From Paenibacillaceae bacterium (GTDB taxonomy: Bacteria > Bacillota > Clostridia > Lachnospirales > Lachnospiraceae), in NCBI GenBank assembly GCA_015057775.1, contig SVDT01000014.1, forward strand, positions 1 to 35,215: DNA of 35,215 nt, in the 5' to 3' direction. Below, one piece after another: positions 24,032 to 31,714 of the stretch; positions within the stretch are counted from its first letter, which is position 1; the number at the start of each line of letters is the position of its first letter. A program made the translations under genes and the position numbers. The notes beneath the pieces were generated by a model. The model made no database searches, had not been told where the DNA came from, and saw nothing but the letters and a program-made list of their open reading frames with translations.

Positions 24032-24763
24032 ATGAATGAACAAAGTCTGTTAAAGGACTGGATCATGGAAAGCCAGAATATTGTATTTTTCGGCGGAGCG
24101 GGGGTATCAACAGAAAGCAATATTCCCGATTTCAGAGGCGTTGACGGGCTGTATCATCAGGAGTATGAGTATCCTCCGGAGACTATCATCAGCCACAGTT
24201 TTTACCGGTCCAAACCAAAGGAATTTTATCGTTTTTATAAAAATAAGATGTTATTTCCGGACGCAAAACCCAATCCGGCTCATCTGGCTCTTGCAAAGCT
24301 GGAAGAGATGGGGAAATTAAAAGCGGTTATTACTCAGAATATCGACGGACTTCATCAGGCAGCAGGGAGTAAGACTGTGCTGGAGCTTCATGGATCTGTC
24401 AGGAGAAATCATTGCACCCGGTGTATGAAGTTTTTTTCTTTGGAAGAGATGCTCTCTTCCATGGGGGAGGACGGGATTCCAAGGTGTACATGCAGTGGGG
24501 TGATTAAACCGGATGTGGTCTTATATGAGGAAAGCCTGGATGAAGGTGTGCTAAGTAAGTCAGTCGCTTATATCTCCCAGGCAGATTTGCTCATTATAGG
24601 AGGGACTTCGCTGACTGTCTATCCGGCGGCTGGACTGATTGATTATTACAGAGGCAGCAAAATGGTGCTTATTAACAAAACCGTTATACCAATGGATGAG
24701 AAAGCCAATCTGGTGATCAGCGGCAGCATCGGGGAAGTGCTCTATGATGCAGTGGGAGTCTGA
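24032..24763 (+). CDS. Sir2-family NAD-dependent protein deacylase
   Basis: This 243-residue sirtuin removes acyl groups from lysines using NAD. NAD-binding motif GAGVSTESNIPDFRG at 22-36, TQNIDGLH at 101-108, catalytic H120 (ELHGS), and a zinc site of C128-x2-C131 and C152-x-C154 are all present. The Y-x-x-R pair that marks desuccinylating sirtuins was not seen in the expected loop (FYRFYKNKMLF), so deacetylation is more likely. GGAGGG precedes the ATG. Next to an acetyltransferase gene, it could reverse its modification; this is inferred from position. Confidence 0.93.
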   Translation: MNEQSLLKDWIMESQNIVFFGGAGVSTESNIPDFRGVDGLYHQEYEYPPETIISHSFYRSKPKEFYRFYKNKMLFPDAKPNPAHLALAKLEEMGKLKAVITQNIDGLHQAAGSKTVLELHGSVRRNHCTRCMKFFSLEEMLSSMGEDGIPRCTCSGVIKPDVVLYEESLDEGVLSKSVAYISQADLLIIGGTSLTVYPAAGLIDYYRGSKMVLINKTVIPMDEKANLVISGSIGEVLYDAVGV

Positions 24764-24794
24764 AGCGGTTCAGGATATAAAGGAGAGCAAAACG

Positions 24795-25784
24795 ATGTAT
24801 CAGGCGGCAGAAAACAGATATGACACAATGAAATACAAGCGTTGCGGGAGAAGCGGTATCATGCTTCCCATGGTATCTCTGGGATTATGGCAGAATTTTG
24901 GACTGGAAAAACCGGTATCGGAACAGAGAGAAATTCTTTTAAGTGCATTTGACATGGGAATTACCCATTTTGACCTGGCTAATAATTACGGGTTTCCTGC
25001 ACCTGGAAAAGCGGAAGAGAATTTTGGAACTGTTTTAAAGAGTGATCTGCTTCCTTATCGTGATGAGCTGATTATCTCTACAAAAGCTGGATACGATATG
25101 TGGCCTGGCCCCTATGGAAACTGGGGTTCCAGAAAGTATTTAATGTCCAGTCTGGATCAGAGCTTAAAGCGCATGGGTCTTGAATATGTGGATATATTCT
25201 ATCATCACAGACCAGACCCGGAAACTCCGTTGGAGGAGACCATGGGGGCTTTGGCAGACATTGTAAAGCAGGGGAAAGCTCTTTATGCTGGAATTTCTAA
25301 TTATGGTGAGCAGGAAGCGGTAAAAGCGATCTCCATGTTAAGAGACATGGGAGTTCCGTGTCTCATAGACCAGCCAAGATACAACATGCTGGAACGGGGA
25401 GCGGAAGATGGTTTGTTTGGAGCACTGCTGGAACAGGGAACCGGGTGCATCTGCTACAGCCCTCTTGCGCAGGGAGCTTTGACAAACCGGTATTTAAATG
25501 GTGTTCCGGCGGATTCCAGGGCTGCCAGAAAGGGAACTACCATTGGAGGACGTTATCTGACTGAGGAACGGCTTGAGCAAATCAGACGCCTTGATGAGCT
25601 GGCTGGAAAAAGAGGGCAGACACTGGCGCAGATGGCGCTATCCTGGGTTCTGCGGGAACCGGCTGTGACCTCAGTGTTAATAGGAGCCAGCAGTGTAAAG
25701 CAGCTGGAAGATAATGCAGCGTGCCTTAAGAAGCTGTCATTTACCCAACAGGAACTGAAGGAAATCGATATTATTTTAAAATAG
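24795..25784 (+). CDS. Aldo/keto reductase, YghZ (L-glyceraldehyde 3-phosphate reductase)-like
   Basis: This 329-residue NADPH oxidoreductase has the AKR catalytic tetrad D60, Y65 (LANNYG), K97 (STKAGY) and H138 (FYHHRPD). The MWPGPYGNWGSRKYL insert is characteristic of the YghZ/GPR branch, which reduces L-glyceraldehyde 3-phosphate and methylglyoxal-like aldehydes. The ATG at 24795 with AGGAG at 24781-24785 is chosen; a longer frame from 24744 would overlap sir2 without a ribosome site. It lies 31 bases after sir2, in the same direction, and is probably co-transcribed. Confidence 0.92.
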   Translation: MYQAAENRYDTMKYKRCGRSGIMLPMVSLGLWQNFGLEKPVSEQREILLSAFDMGITHFDLANNYGFPAPGKAEENFGTVLKSDLLPYRDELIISTKAGYDMWPGPYGNWGSRKYLMSSLDQSLKRMGLEYVDIFYHHRPDPETPLEETMGALADIVKQGKALYAGISNYGEQEAVKAISMLRDMGVPCLIDQPRYNMLERGAEDGLFGALLEQGTGCICYSPLAQGALTNRYLNGVPADSRAARKGTTIGGRYLTEERLEQIRRLDELAGKRGQTLAQMALSWVLREPAVTSVLIGASSVKQLEDNAACLKKLSFTQQELKEIDIILK

Positions 25785-25831
25785 CGTCTTATTTGAAAGA
25801 GAAAATAAAACGTACGGGACAGGTGTATGAT

Positions 25832-26029
25832 ATGATCTATGAAGTTGGAGATGTTGTAAAATTAAAAAAGCAGCATCCATGCGGGAGCCAGGAATGGGAA
25901 ATTCTGCGTGTTGGAGCTGATTTTCGTTTAAAATGCACTGGATGTGGCCATCAGATTATGGTACCCAGGAAGCTGGTGGAGAAGAATACCAGAGGATTAA
26001 AGGGAAAAGATGGGCAGCCAAAATCATAA
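25832..26029 (+). CDS. DUF951 domain protein
   Basis: This 65-residue protein matches the small DUF951 family: YEVGDVVKLKKQHPCGS, the WEILRVGADFRLKCTGCGH stretch with C17, C35 and C38, then MVPRKLVEK. A single metal or nucleic-acid-binding role is suspected but not established. The ATG at 25832 follows AGGTG with a 6-base gap and gives the usual family length; an in-frame TTG at 25793 would add 13 unlikely residues. DUF951 genes frequently precede rpsF in clostridia, as they do here. Confidence 0.85.
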   Translation: MIYEVGDVVKLKKQHPCGSQEWEILRVGADFRLKCTGCGHQIMVPRKLVEKNTRGLKGKDGQPKS

Positions 26030-26074
26030 AATCCCTATTATATAAGAAAAAAGTGATGAAAGTGGGAAAAGGAC

Positions 26075-26103
26075 TTGCTTTTATCATAAATTTCCGGTAT
26101 AAT
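26075..26103 (+). promoter_or_regulatory. Promoter of the rpsF-ssb-rpsR operon
   Basis: A perfect TATAAT (26098-26103) lies 17 bases after TTGCTT (26075-26080), 78 bases before rpsF. The distance leaves room for the leader hairpin. Confidence 0.75.
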
Positions 26104-26130
26104 ACTGTACCGTGACATATATTAATCCTT

Positions 26131-26154
26131 GCTCCTGAAACTGAAGTCAGGGGC
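26131..26154 (+). promoter_or_regulatory. rpsF leader hairpin, possible S6:S18 autoregulatory element
   Basis: GCTCCTGA (26131-26138) pairs with TCAGGGGC (26147-26154), eight pairs including one G-U, with an 8-base loop, in the 5' leader just before the AAGGAGG site. The S6:S18 complex is known to bind rpsF leaders in many bacteria; the specific CCG bulge motif was not confirmed here. Confidence 0.5.
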
Positions 26155-26180
26155 CAGAGACCACAAGGAGGTAAACAAGC

Positions 26181-26468
26181 ATGAACAAATATGAATTAAC
26201 GATTGTTCTGAACGCAAAGCTCGAAGATGAAGAGAGAGCAGCTGCCATGGAAAAGATTAATGGTTACATTACTCGTTTCGGCGGAACTGTAACTGGCGTT
26301 GATGAATGGGGTAAGAAGAGATTAGCTTACGAAATTCAGAAAATGAAAGAAGGATTTTACTACTTCATCAAATTTGATGGCGCGTCCAATACACCGAACG
26401 AATTAGAAGAAAACGTTCGTATTATGGAGCCGGTTATCAGATACTTATGCGTGAAACAAGAAGCATAA
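26181..26468 (+). CDS. rpsF: 30S ribosomal protein bS6
   Basis: This 95-residue protein of the central domain of the 30S subunit pairs with S18 on 16S rRNA. It shows the S6 features KYELTIVLNAKLEDEER, the WGKKRLAYEIQKMKEGFYYF core, and the VRIMEPVIRYLCVK end. AAGGAGG precedes the ATG. It has the standard Firmicutes order rpsF-ssb-rpsR and its own promoter. Confidence 0.98.
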   Translation: MNKYELTIVLNAKLEDEERAAAMEKINGYITRFGGTVTGVDEWGKKRLAYEIQKMKEGFYYFIKFDGASNTPNELEENVRIMEPVIRYLCVKQEA

Positions 26469-26490
26469 TAGATAAAGAAAGCGTGATCGT

Positions 26491-26943
26491 ATGAACAGAG
26501 TAATCCTTATGGGCAGATTGACCCGTGATCCAGAAGTAAGATATTCCCAGGGCGAGCGTGCTATGGCCATCGCAAGGTATACCCTTGCTGTTGATCGCAG
26601 AAGCCGCAGAAGTCAGGACGGCAATGAGCAGACCGCTGATTTTATCAACTGCGTTGCATTTGACAAAGCAGGTGAGTTTGCAGAGAAGTATTTCCGTCAG
26701 GGTATGAGAGTACTGATTTCCGGAAGGATCCAGACTGGAAGTTATACGAATAAAGACGGCGTAAAAGTATATACAACAGATATCGTTGTAGAAGATCAGG
26801 AATTCGCAGACAGCAAGGGCGGCGCTCCAGGCGAAGGCGGCGGCTATCAGCCAACCTCCAGACCAGCTCCCTCCAGTGCAATCGGCGATGGATTTATGAA
26901 TATCCCGGATGGAGTCGAAGACGAAGGACTTCCATTCAACTAA
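26491..26943 (+). CDS. ssb: Single-stranded DNA-binding protein
   Basis: This 150-residue SSB coats ssDNA in replication and repair. The OB-fold spans about residues 1-105 ([40 protein letters not shown], shown separately), followed by a short Gly/Pro-rich linker and an acidic tip. The tip reads VEDEGLPFN, so an Asn follows the usual terminal Pro-Phe that partner proteins grip. It lies between rpsF and rpsR, 22 bases after rpsF, with a weak ribosome site (AAAGCG) that suggests coupling. Confidence 0.97.
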   Translation: MNRVILMGRLTRDPEVRYSQGERAMAIARYTLAVDRRSRRSQDGNEQTADFINCVAFDKAGEFAEKYFRQGMRVLISGRIQTGSYTNKDGVKVYTTDIVVEDQEFADSKGGAPGEGGGYQPTSRPAPSSAIGDGFMNIPDGVEDEGLPFN

Positions 26944-26963
26944 ATCTAACAGGAGGTATACCA

Positions 26964-27230
26964 ATGGCATTTAACAGGAATGATAAAGCTGATGGCGCTA
27001 AGATGAGAAGAGGCGGCATGCGCAGAAGAAAAAAAGTATGCGTATTCTGCGGCGAGAAGAATGGCGTTATCGATTATAAAGATGTAAATAAATTAAAAAG
27101 ATACGTGTCTGAAAGAGGAAAAATCCTTCCCAGACGTATCACTGGCAACTGTGCTAAGCATCAGAGAGCACTGACTGTTGCTATTAAGAGAGCTAGACAT
27201 ATCGCTCTTATGCCTTACACTATGGAGTAA
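26964..27230 (+). CDS. rpsR: 30S ribosomal protein bS18 (zinc-type)
   Basis: This 88-residue protein is the S6 partner on the 30S platform. It carries a probable zinc site C26-x2-C29 with C63-x2-H66 ([16 protein letters not shown]), the C+ form of S18; the zinc-free paralogue lacks these residues. The [20 protein letters not shown] segment is the family core. AGGAGGT precedes the ATG. Last gene of the operon. Confidence 0.97.
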   Translation: MAFNRNDKADGAKMRRGGMRRRKKVCVFCGEKNGVIDYKDVNKLKRYVSERGKILPRRITGNCAKHQRALTVAIKRARHIALMPYTME

Positions 27231-27345
27231 ATCCTTATTTTATAAGGGTATGCGGATAGGGTAAAGGAGTTTTACTCAAAATTTATTAAAAACGGGATGA
27301 TCTTTTTAGCGGAATATTGGCTGGGAAGAGAGTTTCGTAATATAG

Positions 27346-27380
27346 AAAGACTTCACATGAGAGTGTGGGGTCTTTTTTTG
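27346..27380 (+). terminator. Terminator downstream of rpsR
   Basis: AGACTTCACA (27348-27357) pairs with TGTGGGGTCT (27364-27373), ten pairs with two G-T, a 6-base loop, and a T7 run. The 116 bases between rpsR and it hold only a weak CCTTAT/ATAAGG hairpin (27233-27247) and nothing else I can name. Confidence 0.88.
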
Positions 27381-27406
27381 TAAGTTTTATTATGGTATAT
27401 TATATA
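27378..27406 (+). promoter_or_regulatory. Possible promoter of the accessory cluster
   Basis: TTGTAA (27378-27383), 17 bases, TATATA (27401-27406), 41 bases before the GNAT start; the -35 box uses the end of the preceding terminator's T-run. Confidence 0.45.
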
Positions 27407-27446
27407 GTATTAGTTGATTCACCATATATGTAATCGGAGGTGCAGT

Positions 27447-27932
27447 ATGATAAGACCTATTGAAAAAGATGATCTGATTAATTGTCTAAACATATTTCAT
27501 CAAGGCTATGAAACTGTTGCGACTGAGTTTGGTCTTACGGAAGAAAACTGCCCTGATAGAGGCCGTGCAAGTTTACCGTATGATAAGTTGTTGACAGAGT
27601 TTGAAGACAGTACATTGATGTTCGGGTATTTACATAATGATAAACTTATTGGTTTTATGGGTATGAAAATGTGTGGTGACGGCATTTGCAAGTTAGATGA
27701 TATTATTATTCTTCCTGAATTTAGGAAAAAAGGTTACGGTAAAGAACTTCTTATTTTTTGTAAACAAAAGGCAAAAGAACTGGGTGCTAATAAAATTACG
27801 TTGGGAATGATAGATGACAATAAACGTCTGAGAAAGTGGTACGAAGATAATGGCTTTATAAATATGGGATATAAAAAGTATGATGGTGCACCATTTACAG
27901 TTGGTTATATGGAATATATAGTATTAACCTGA
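27447..27932 (+). CDS. GNAT-family N-acetyltransferase
   Basis: This 161-residue GNAT enzyme has IRPIEKDDLINCLNIFHQG at the start, LDDIIILPEFRKKGYGKEL with the acetyl-CoA loop (FRKKGYGKEL), and WYEDNGFINMGYKKY near the end. ATG 27447 with CGGAGG at 27435-27440 is preferred over an in-frame TTG at 27414. It opens an AT-rich run of small enzyme genes. Substrate unknown; similar proteins acetylate antibiotics, amino groups of metabolites or protein N-termini. Confidence 0.88.
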   Translation: MIRPIEKDDLINCLNIFHQGYETVATEFGLTEENCPDRGRASLPYDKLLTEFEDSTLMFGYLHNDKLIGFMGMKMCGDGICKLDDIIILPEFRKKGYGKELLIFCKQKAKELGANKITLGMIDDNKRLRKWYEDNGFINMGYKKYDGAPFTVGYMEYIVLT

Positions 27933-27946
27933 TATGATTGCATCTT

Positions 27947-27970
27947 AATTCACCATCACTATTGTGAATT
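27947..27970. repeat. Hairpin between GNAT and methyltransferase genes
   Basis: AATTCAC (27947-27953) pairs with GTGAATT (27964-27970), a 10-base loop; flanking CTTAAT/ATTAAG could extend it past a bulge. No T-run follows directly, so it is at best a weak terminator. Confidence 0.4.
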
Positions 27971-28085
27971 TATTAAGTTTGGGTTTTATGTCATCTATTG
28001 TAGGATATTTTTTATAAGAAAGAATTATGTAATGAAAAATAAGCCTATTTTTATACTTTAGATGAATTATATGGGGGGGAATATT

Positions 28086-28868
28086 ATGGCAGTGATTCAA
28101 GGATTGGAATGGACCTTTAATACAGTGGCAGAAAAATATGAAAAATTGCGTCCAGGATATGTACCAGAGTTATATAAAGATATTTTCAGTTATATTCCAA
28201 TTAATCAATCCAGTAATGTTGTAGAAGTTGGAATTGGAGGAGGTCAGGCGACATTACCAATCTTAAAAACGGGCTGTAACCTGACAGCTGTGGAATATGG
28301 TGCGGAACTGGCTGAGCTATGTCGTAATAAATTTAAGGAATACCCAAATTTTTCTGCGATAACAGCAAAGTTTGAGGACTTTAAATGCAAAGACAATACG
28401 TGTGATTTAATATATTCAGCATCAGCGTTCCACTGGATACCAGAGGAAGTTGGATATAAGAAAGTTTTTGCACTATTAAAAAGTGGTGGTGTATTTGCAC
28501 GCTTTGCCAATCATCCGTATAAGGATAAGGGGAGAGAGGAATTACATAATGCTATACAAAAGGTTTATTCTGTATATATGACTAAGACATTTAACAATAA
28601 TGAATACAGTGAAAATGAAGCAGAGGAACGTGCTAAAATAGCAGGTCGTTATGGTTTTGTTGACATAAGTTATAAAGTATATCATAGAACAAGAACTTTT
28701 ACCGCGAAAGAATATACATCTCTTCTCGGTACTTACTCCGATCATATAGCAATTGAAGAAAGCATAAGAGCAAAGTTCTTCTCAGAGATTGAAACAGCAA
28801 TAGACAATCTGGGTGGTATAATTACAATCTACGATACCATAGATTTGCAGCTTGCAAGAAAGCCGTAG
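28086..28868 (+). CDS. Class I SAM-dependent methyltransferase
   Basis: This 260-residue methyltransferase has the SAM motif I VVEVGIGGGQAT (about 45-56), an acidic residue in TAVEYGAEL, then DLIYSASAFHWIP and the LLKSGGVFARF post-motif. The N-terminal FNTVAEKYEKLRPGYVPELY is typical of the UbiE/Methyltransf_11 group that modifies small molecules. A run of seven G before 28086 acts as ribosome site, and an in-frame ATG at 28062 has none. Substrate unknown. Confidence 0.88.
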   Translation: MAVIQGLEWTFNTVAEKYEKLRPGYVPELYKDIFSYIPINQSSNVVEVGIGGGQATLPILKTGCNLTAVEYGAELAELCRNKFKEYPNFSAITAKFEDFKCKDNTCDLIYSASAFHWIPEEVGYKKVFALLKSGGVFARFANHPYKDKGREELHNAIQKVYSVYMTKTFNNNEYSENEAEERAKIAGRYGFVDISYKVYHRTRTFTAKEYTSLLGTYSDHIAIEESIRAKFFSEIETAIDNLGGIITIYDTIDLQLARKP

Positions 28869-28902
28869 GATTATTAGTATATACAAACAAAGAGGGGAAT
28901 AG

Positions 28903-29385
28903 ATGAATATGGAAATAAATACATCAGCAAAAGAAACGGTAGATTCTTTGAAAAAAATATTTGATAAACACAAAAATGACCGTATTTGTATCATGGCTAC
29001 TACTTGTTGCGGAAAGTCTACATTACACGAGCTGATTCCAGAGACAGTGGATATGGATGATGAATTGTGGCCCCAATTAACCAAAGAAGAGGAAGCACAT
29101 TTATGCCAGAAACCATGGACGAAAGAAATTGGTGACTTTGCTGGCAGGCTGGTCAGAGAGAGGGTAACGGTGAAACCCGGACACCCATTATTCACTTTGA
29201 TACTGTTGGATTGCGAAGTGCTGGTATATCTTGATATAAGTGATGAACTGCTTGCGGAACATTGTAAAAAAAGACAAGCAGATTTTCAGGATGCGAAGAA
29301 TGTTAAGGATGCGATTGAATGTACGTGGAATAAACAGCAGGAAAAGAATGATAAAGTATGCTACTATTTAAAAATTACAGAGTGA
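28903..29385 (+). CDS. P-loop NTPase/kinase-like protein with altered Walker A
   Basis: This 160-residue protein has a P-loop-like motif MATTCCGKST in which the first glycine of GxxxxGKS/T is replaced by alanine; the lysine and Ser/Thr are kept. The sequence after it (VDMDDELWPQL) and the later LVYLDISDELLAEHCKKRQ resemble the small-molecule or nucleotide kinase fold. I cannot assign a named family. AGGGGAA lies just before the ATG. It is 34 bases after a methyltransferase and 52 before another, so probably co-transcribed with both. Confidence 0.65.
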   Translation: MNMEINTSAKETVDSLKKIFDKHKNDRICIMATTCCGKSTLHELIPETVDMDDELWPQLTKEEEAHLCQKPWTKEIGDFAGRLVRERVTVKPGHPLFTLILLDCEVLVYLDISDELLAEHCKKRQADFQDAKNVKDAIECTWNKQQEKNDKVCYYLKITE

Positions 29386-29437
29386 TATAAAATTAAGCGT
29401 TTTGGTTAAGTCGAAAAGTGTATTGGGTGGAGGGGTT

Positions 29438-30199
29438 ATGGAACGCGAAATTATAAATTATTATAAAGCATACGATGAAGATGGTAGGCTGTTTCGAAAT
29501 AATAGCCATAAGATAGAATGGCTGACTAGTATGCATTATTTAAAGAAGTTTATTAAAGAAGGGGCTTTTTTATTAGATGGTTGTGCAGGGACTGGAAACT
29601 ATGCGTTTCCTTTGGCTGAATCGGGATATGATGTTATTGCAGGAGATATCGTTCCTGGTAATATTGATATTATTCGTGAGAAGCAAAAGAATAATCCTGT
29701 ATTAAAAGATATTTATGTTGGAAATATGCTGGATCTTTCAAGGTTTTGTGATGATAGTTTCGATGCAGTACTATGTATGGGAGCGTTTTATCATGTTGAT
29801 GATGAGATAAGATTGGGTATCATGAAAGAATGTCTGCGCGTGTTAAAACCAGGTGGATTGTTGATTATTTCCTACATCAATACGATGGCTGGAGTTATTG
29901 TTGGGTTGGATGATGAATTAAAAAATATGGATCAGGCGGACAAATGGTTTGAAAACAGGACTACAGATGGGGTGTTCCTGTATATGACGCCTAATGAAAT
30001 AGAGGAAATGGCATTGGGTTTTCATACGGAAATTGTTTGCCATCTTGCCGTTGATGGAATAAATTTTTTACTTTCTGATAAAATCAATGTTGCTGATGAG
30101 GAAAATTTTAATAAGTGGTATCAATTTCATTTGAAAACCTGTGAAGATAAAAGTTTGTTAGGATATAGCTTACATAGCATGATAATATTGAGAAAGTAA
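29438..30199 (+). CDS. Class I SAM-dependent methyltransferase (second)
   Basis: This 253-residue protein has SAM motif I LLDGCAGTGNYAFPLAESGY, an acidic motif II (VIAGDIVPGN), DAVLCMGAFYHV, and CLRVLKPGGLLIISYIN. It begins MEREIINYYKAYDEDGRLFRN, a start often seen in clostridial Methyltransf_11/25 proteins near resistance-type genes. The ATG at 29438 follows TGGAGGGG; the longer frame from a TTG at 29402 lacks a ribosome site. Unrelated in detail to the methyltransferase at 28086. Confidence 0.87.
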   Translation: MEREIINYYKAYDEDGRLFRNNSHKIEWLTSMHYLKKFIKEGAFLLDGCAGTGNYAFPLAESGYDVIAGDIVPGNIDIIREKQKNNPVLKDIYVGNMLDLSRFCDDSFDAVLCMGAFYHVDDEIRLGIMKECLRVLKPGGLLIISYINTMAGVIVGLDDELKNMDQADKWFENRTTDGVFLYMTPNEIEEMALGFHTEIVCHLAVDGINFLLSDKINVADEENFNKWYQFHLKTCEDKSLLGYSLHSMIILRK

Positions 30200-30222
30200 G
30201 TTATTTGAAAAGGAGCGGGATT

Positions 30223-30621
30223 ATGACAAGTATTTATTATCAGGCAAATAGAAACTACCCTCTTACTCAGTCAGAGCAGGAGCAAATTGTTCAGATTTTA
30301 AAAGAATGCGAAGAAAATTATCCTTTCCCGGGGAGAGGCGAGACGCTGTGCCAGTATTCCTATGATCTGGCTGAACCCACATGCATCTTTTCTGGTGCTG
30401 CCAAGCTTCCATTTCCGTGCGATGATGATAATGATATGAATGATAAAATAGTGGAAATGCAGACAGAAGCATTATTCTTTCTCATAGATTGGCTGACTTC
30501 CCTTCGAAGAGTGATACCGGATGCGATATGGGAGGCTTCATTAGAAGATGTAGAGTTTATATGGGAAGAAGAGAGTGGATACCGGTTAATGACAAATGAA
30601 GAATATGAGGATTATTGTTAA
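30223..30621 (+). CDS. Unknown acidic protein
   Basis: This 132-residue, strongly acidic protein (for example the CDDDNDMNDK run and the EDVEFIWEEESGYRLMTNEE tail) has no membrane span, signal peptide or motif that I recognise. The ATG at 30223 has AAAGGAG seven bases upstream; an in-frame ATG at 30205 sits before that site. Many immunity-type and antitoxin-like proteins have such a composition, but there is no toxin gene beside it to support that. It lies between a methyltransferase and a GNAT, in the same direction with short gaps. Confidence 0.65.
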   Translation: MTSIYYQANRNYPLTQSEQEQIVQILKECEENYPFPGRGETLCQYSYDLAEPTCIFSGAAKLPFPCDDDNDMNDKIVEMQTEALFFLIDWLTSLRRVIPDAIWEASLEDVEFIWEEESGYRLMTNEEYEDYC

Positions 30622-30639
30622 GAGATATCAGGAGGGAGC

Positions 30640-31071
30640 GTGAAGAGTCCGATGGTGAGTATAAGACATGTACAGGAAGAAGATAGAAATTTCTGGCTAA
30701 AGCTCGATAAGCATTTGCCGAAGACTGAATTTGAAAAAAAGATCAGGGATAAAATGGGGTATGTTCTATTAGAAAATAATATTCCGTATGGCTTGTTGAG
30801 ATACAACCTTTTTTGGGATAATACTCCATTTTGTACAATGCTCTATGTTGATTCTGGTAATAGGGGTAGGGGCTATGGAAAGAAACTGATGGAGTTTTGG
30901 GAAAACGATATGAAGTCAATGGGATATGGGATGCTGATGACGTCTACCCAGGTGGATGAAGATGCCCAGCACTTCTACAGAATATTAGGGTATCAGGATA
31001 GCGGCGGATTAATTATTAATATCCCGGGATATGAGCAGCCCATGGAAATGTTTTTGATTAAAAAAATATAG
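30640..31071 (+). CDS. GNAT-family N-acetyltransferase (second of the accessory cluster)
   Basis: This 143-residue GNAT enzyme has IRHVQEEDRNFWLKLDKHL at the N-terminus, MLYVDSGNRGRGYGKKLMEF with the acetyl-CoA loop (NRGRGYGKKL), and DAQHFYRILGYQDSGGLI near the C-terminus. The start is probably GTG 30640, with GGAGG at 30631-30635; the next in-frame ATG at 30652 is 16 bases from that site. Substrate unknown. It is the last plus-strand gene of the cluster and converges with the HXXEE gene (stops 29 bases apart). Confidence 0.87.
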   Translation: MKSPMVSIRHVQEEDRNFWLKLDKHLPKTEFEKKIRDKMGYVLLENNIPYGLLRYNLFWDNTPFCTMLYVDSGNRGRGYGKKLMEFWENDMKSMGYGMLMTSTQVDEDAQHFYRILGYQDSGGLIINIPGYEQPMEMFLIKKI

Positions 31072-31100
31072 TTTGGGCTGCATCATGTTTTTATATCCGA

Positions 31101-31610
31101 CTATCCAATAAGTTTTGCCAGCTGATGCATGTTCTTGTGAAGAATTTTCATATTACCAAATGCAAAAACCAGGCCGATAGTAACCCAAAGTGCTATCTCA
31201 ATTGCTGAGTAATTTAAGATTCTTTGCGCAAGAATCAGGATGTAGCAGCAGGGGAACAGGGTCAGCCATGCGGTAACCTCGCCTGGCACGTAATGCCGAT
31301 AAGATAAGGGTAGCAGGATAATATGGAATAGAACCAGATGAATGATGTTTGCTGTCAGCAGACCATACCATAATCCATAAAAACCGGTGATGTTTCCCAG
31401 TAAAGTGGCAGACATCCACAAAATAAGTTCTTCAAATACCCCAACGGAAAAGGCTGCTGTGTTGTTAGTGTTACCAAAGGGTGTGATGGGAAGGGGAATA
31501 AATTGTCTTAATCCTTTTTTACACCATTGTTTTGCTCTCATAATCTCTTCCATATCGTGTACAATAAATAATAACGGAAATAGCCAGGTAAACCATCTTA
31601 ACTCATTCAT
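31101..31610 (-). CDS. HXXEE-domain membrane protein
   Basis: This 169-residue membrane protein has about four to five spans and the family motif HDMEE (H-x-x-E-E) at residues 18-22, in the segment LLFIVHDMEEIMRAKQW. A later acidic pair, FEELILW, lies in the second span. The HXXEE motif suggests metal or substrate chemistry in the membrane, but no function is established. ATG 31610 with AAGGAGAG is chosen over an in-frame ATG at 31667. It is divergent from a TetR regulator, a layout typical of a repressor and its target. Confidence 0.83.
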   Translation of the reverse strand: MNELRWFTWLFPLLFIVHDMEEIMRAKQWCKKGLRQFIPLPITPFGNTNNTAAFSVGVFEELILWMSATLLGNITGFYGLWYGLLTANIIHLVLFHIILLPLSYRHYVPGEVTAWLTLFPCCYILILAQRILNYSAIEIALWVTIGLVFAFGNMKILHKNMHQLAKLIG

Positions 31611-31635
31611 AATTGTATCTCTCCTTTTTGATTTT

Positions 31636-31663
31636 ATTTTAATCATATGGCGAAAAGTTTCAA
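31636..31663 (-). promoter_or_regulatory. Promoter of the HXXEE gene
   Basis: On the minus strand TTGAAA (31663-31658) and TAAAAT (31641-31636) are 16 bases apart, about 26 bases before the start codon. The divergent TetR promoter starts 50 bases away, so one operator could control both. Confidence 0.5.
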
Positions 31664-31714
31664 TCAACAGAATTTTACTTGTTATATTAATAAGCTATAA
31701 TAAGATACAGAATG

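Noticed and set aside
26437..26970. A 177-codon open frame on the minus strand across ssb
   Set aside because: It lies wholly antisense to the well-supported ssb gene, has no ribosome site and shows no recognisable domain.
27231..27446. Small RNA or riboswitch between rpsR and the GNAT gene
   Set aside because: Apart from a weak hairpin, a terminator and a promoter, no conserved RNA pattern could be recognised.
27447..31071. Defence island or integrative element
   Set aside because: No integrase, transposase, restriction enzyme, attachment repeat or tRNA end was found; only base composition and gene types are unusual.
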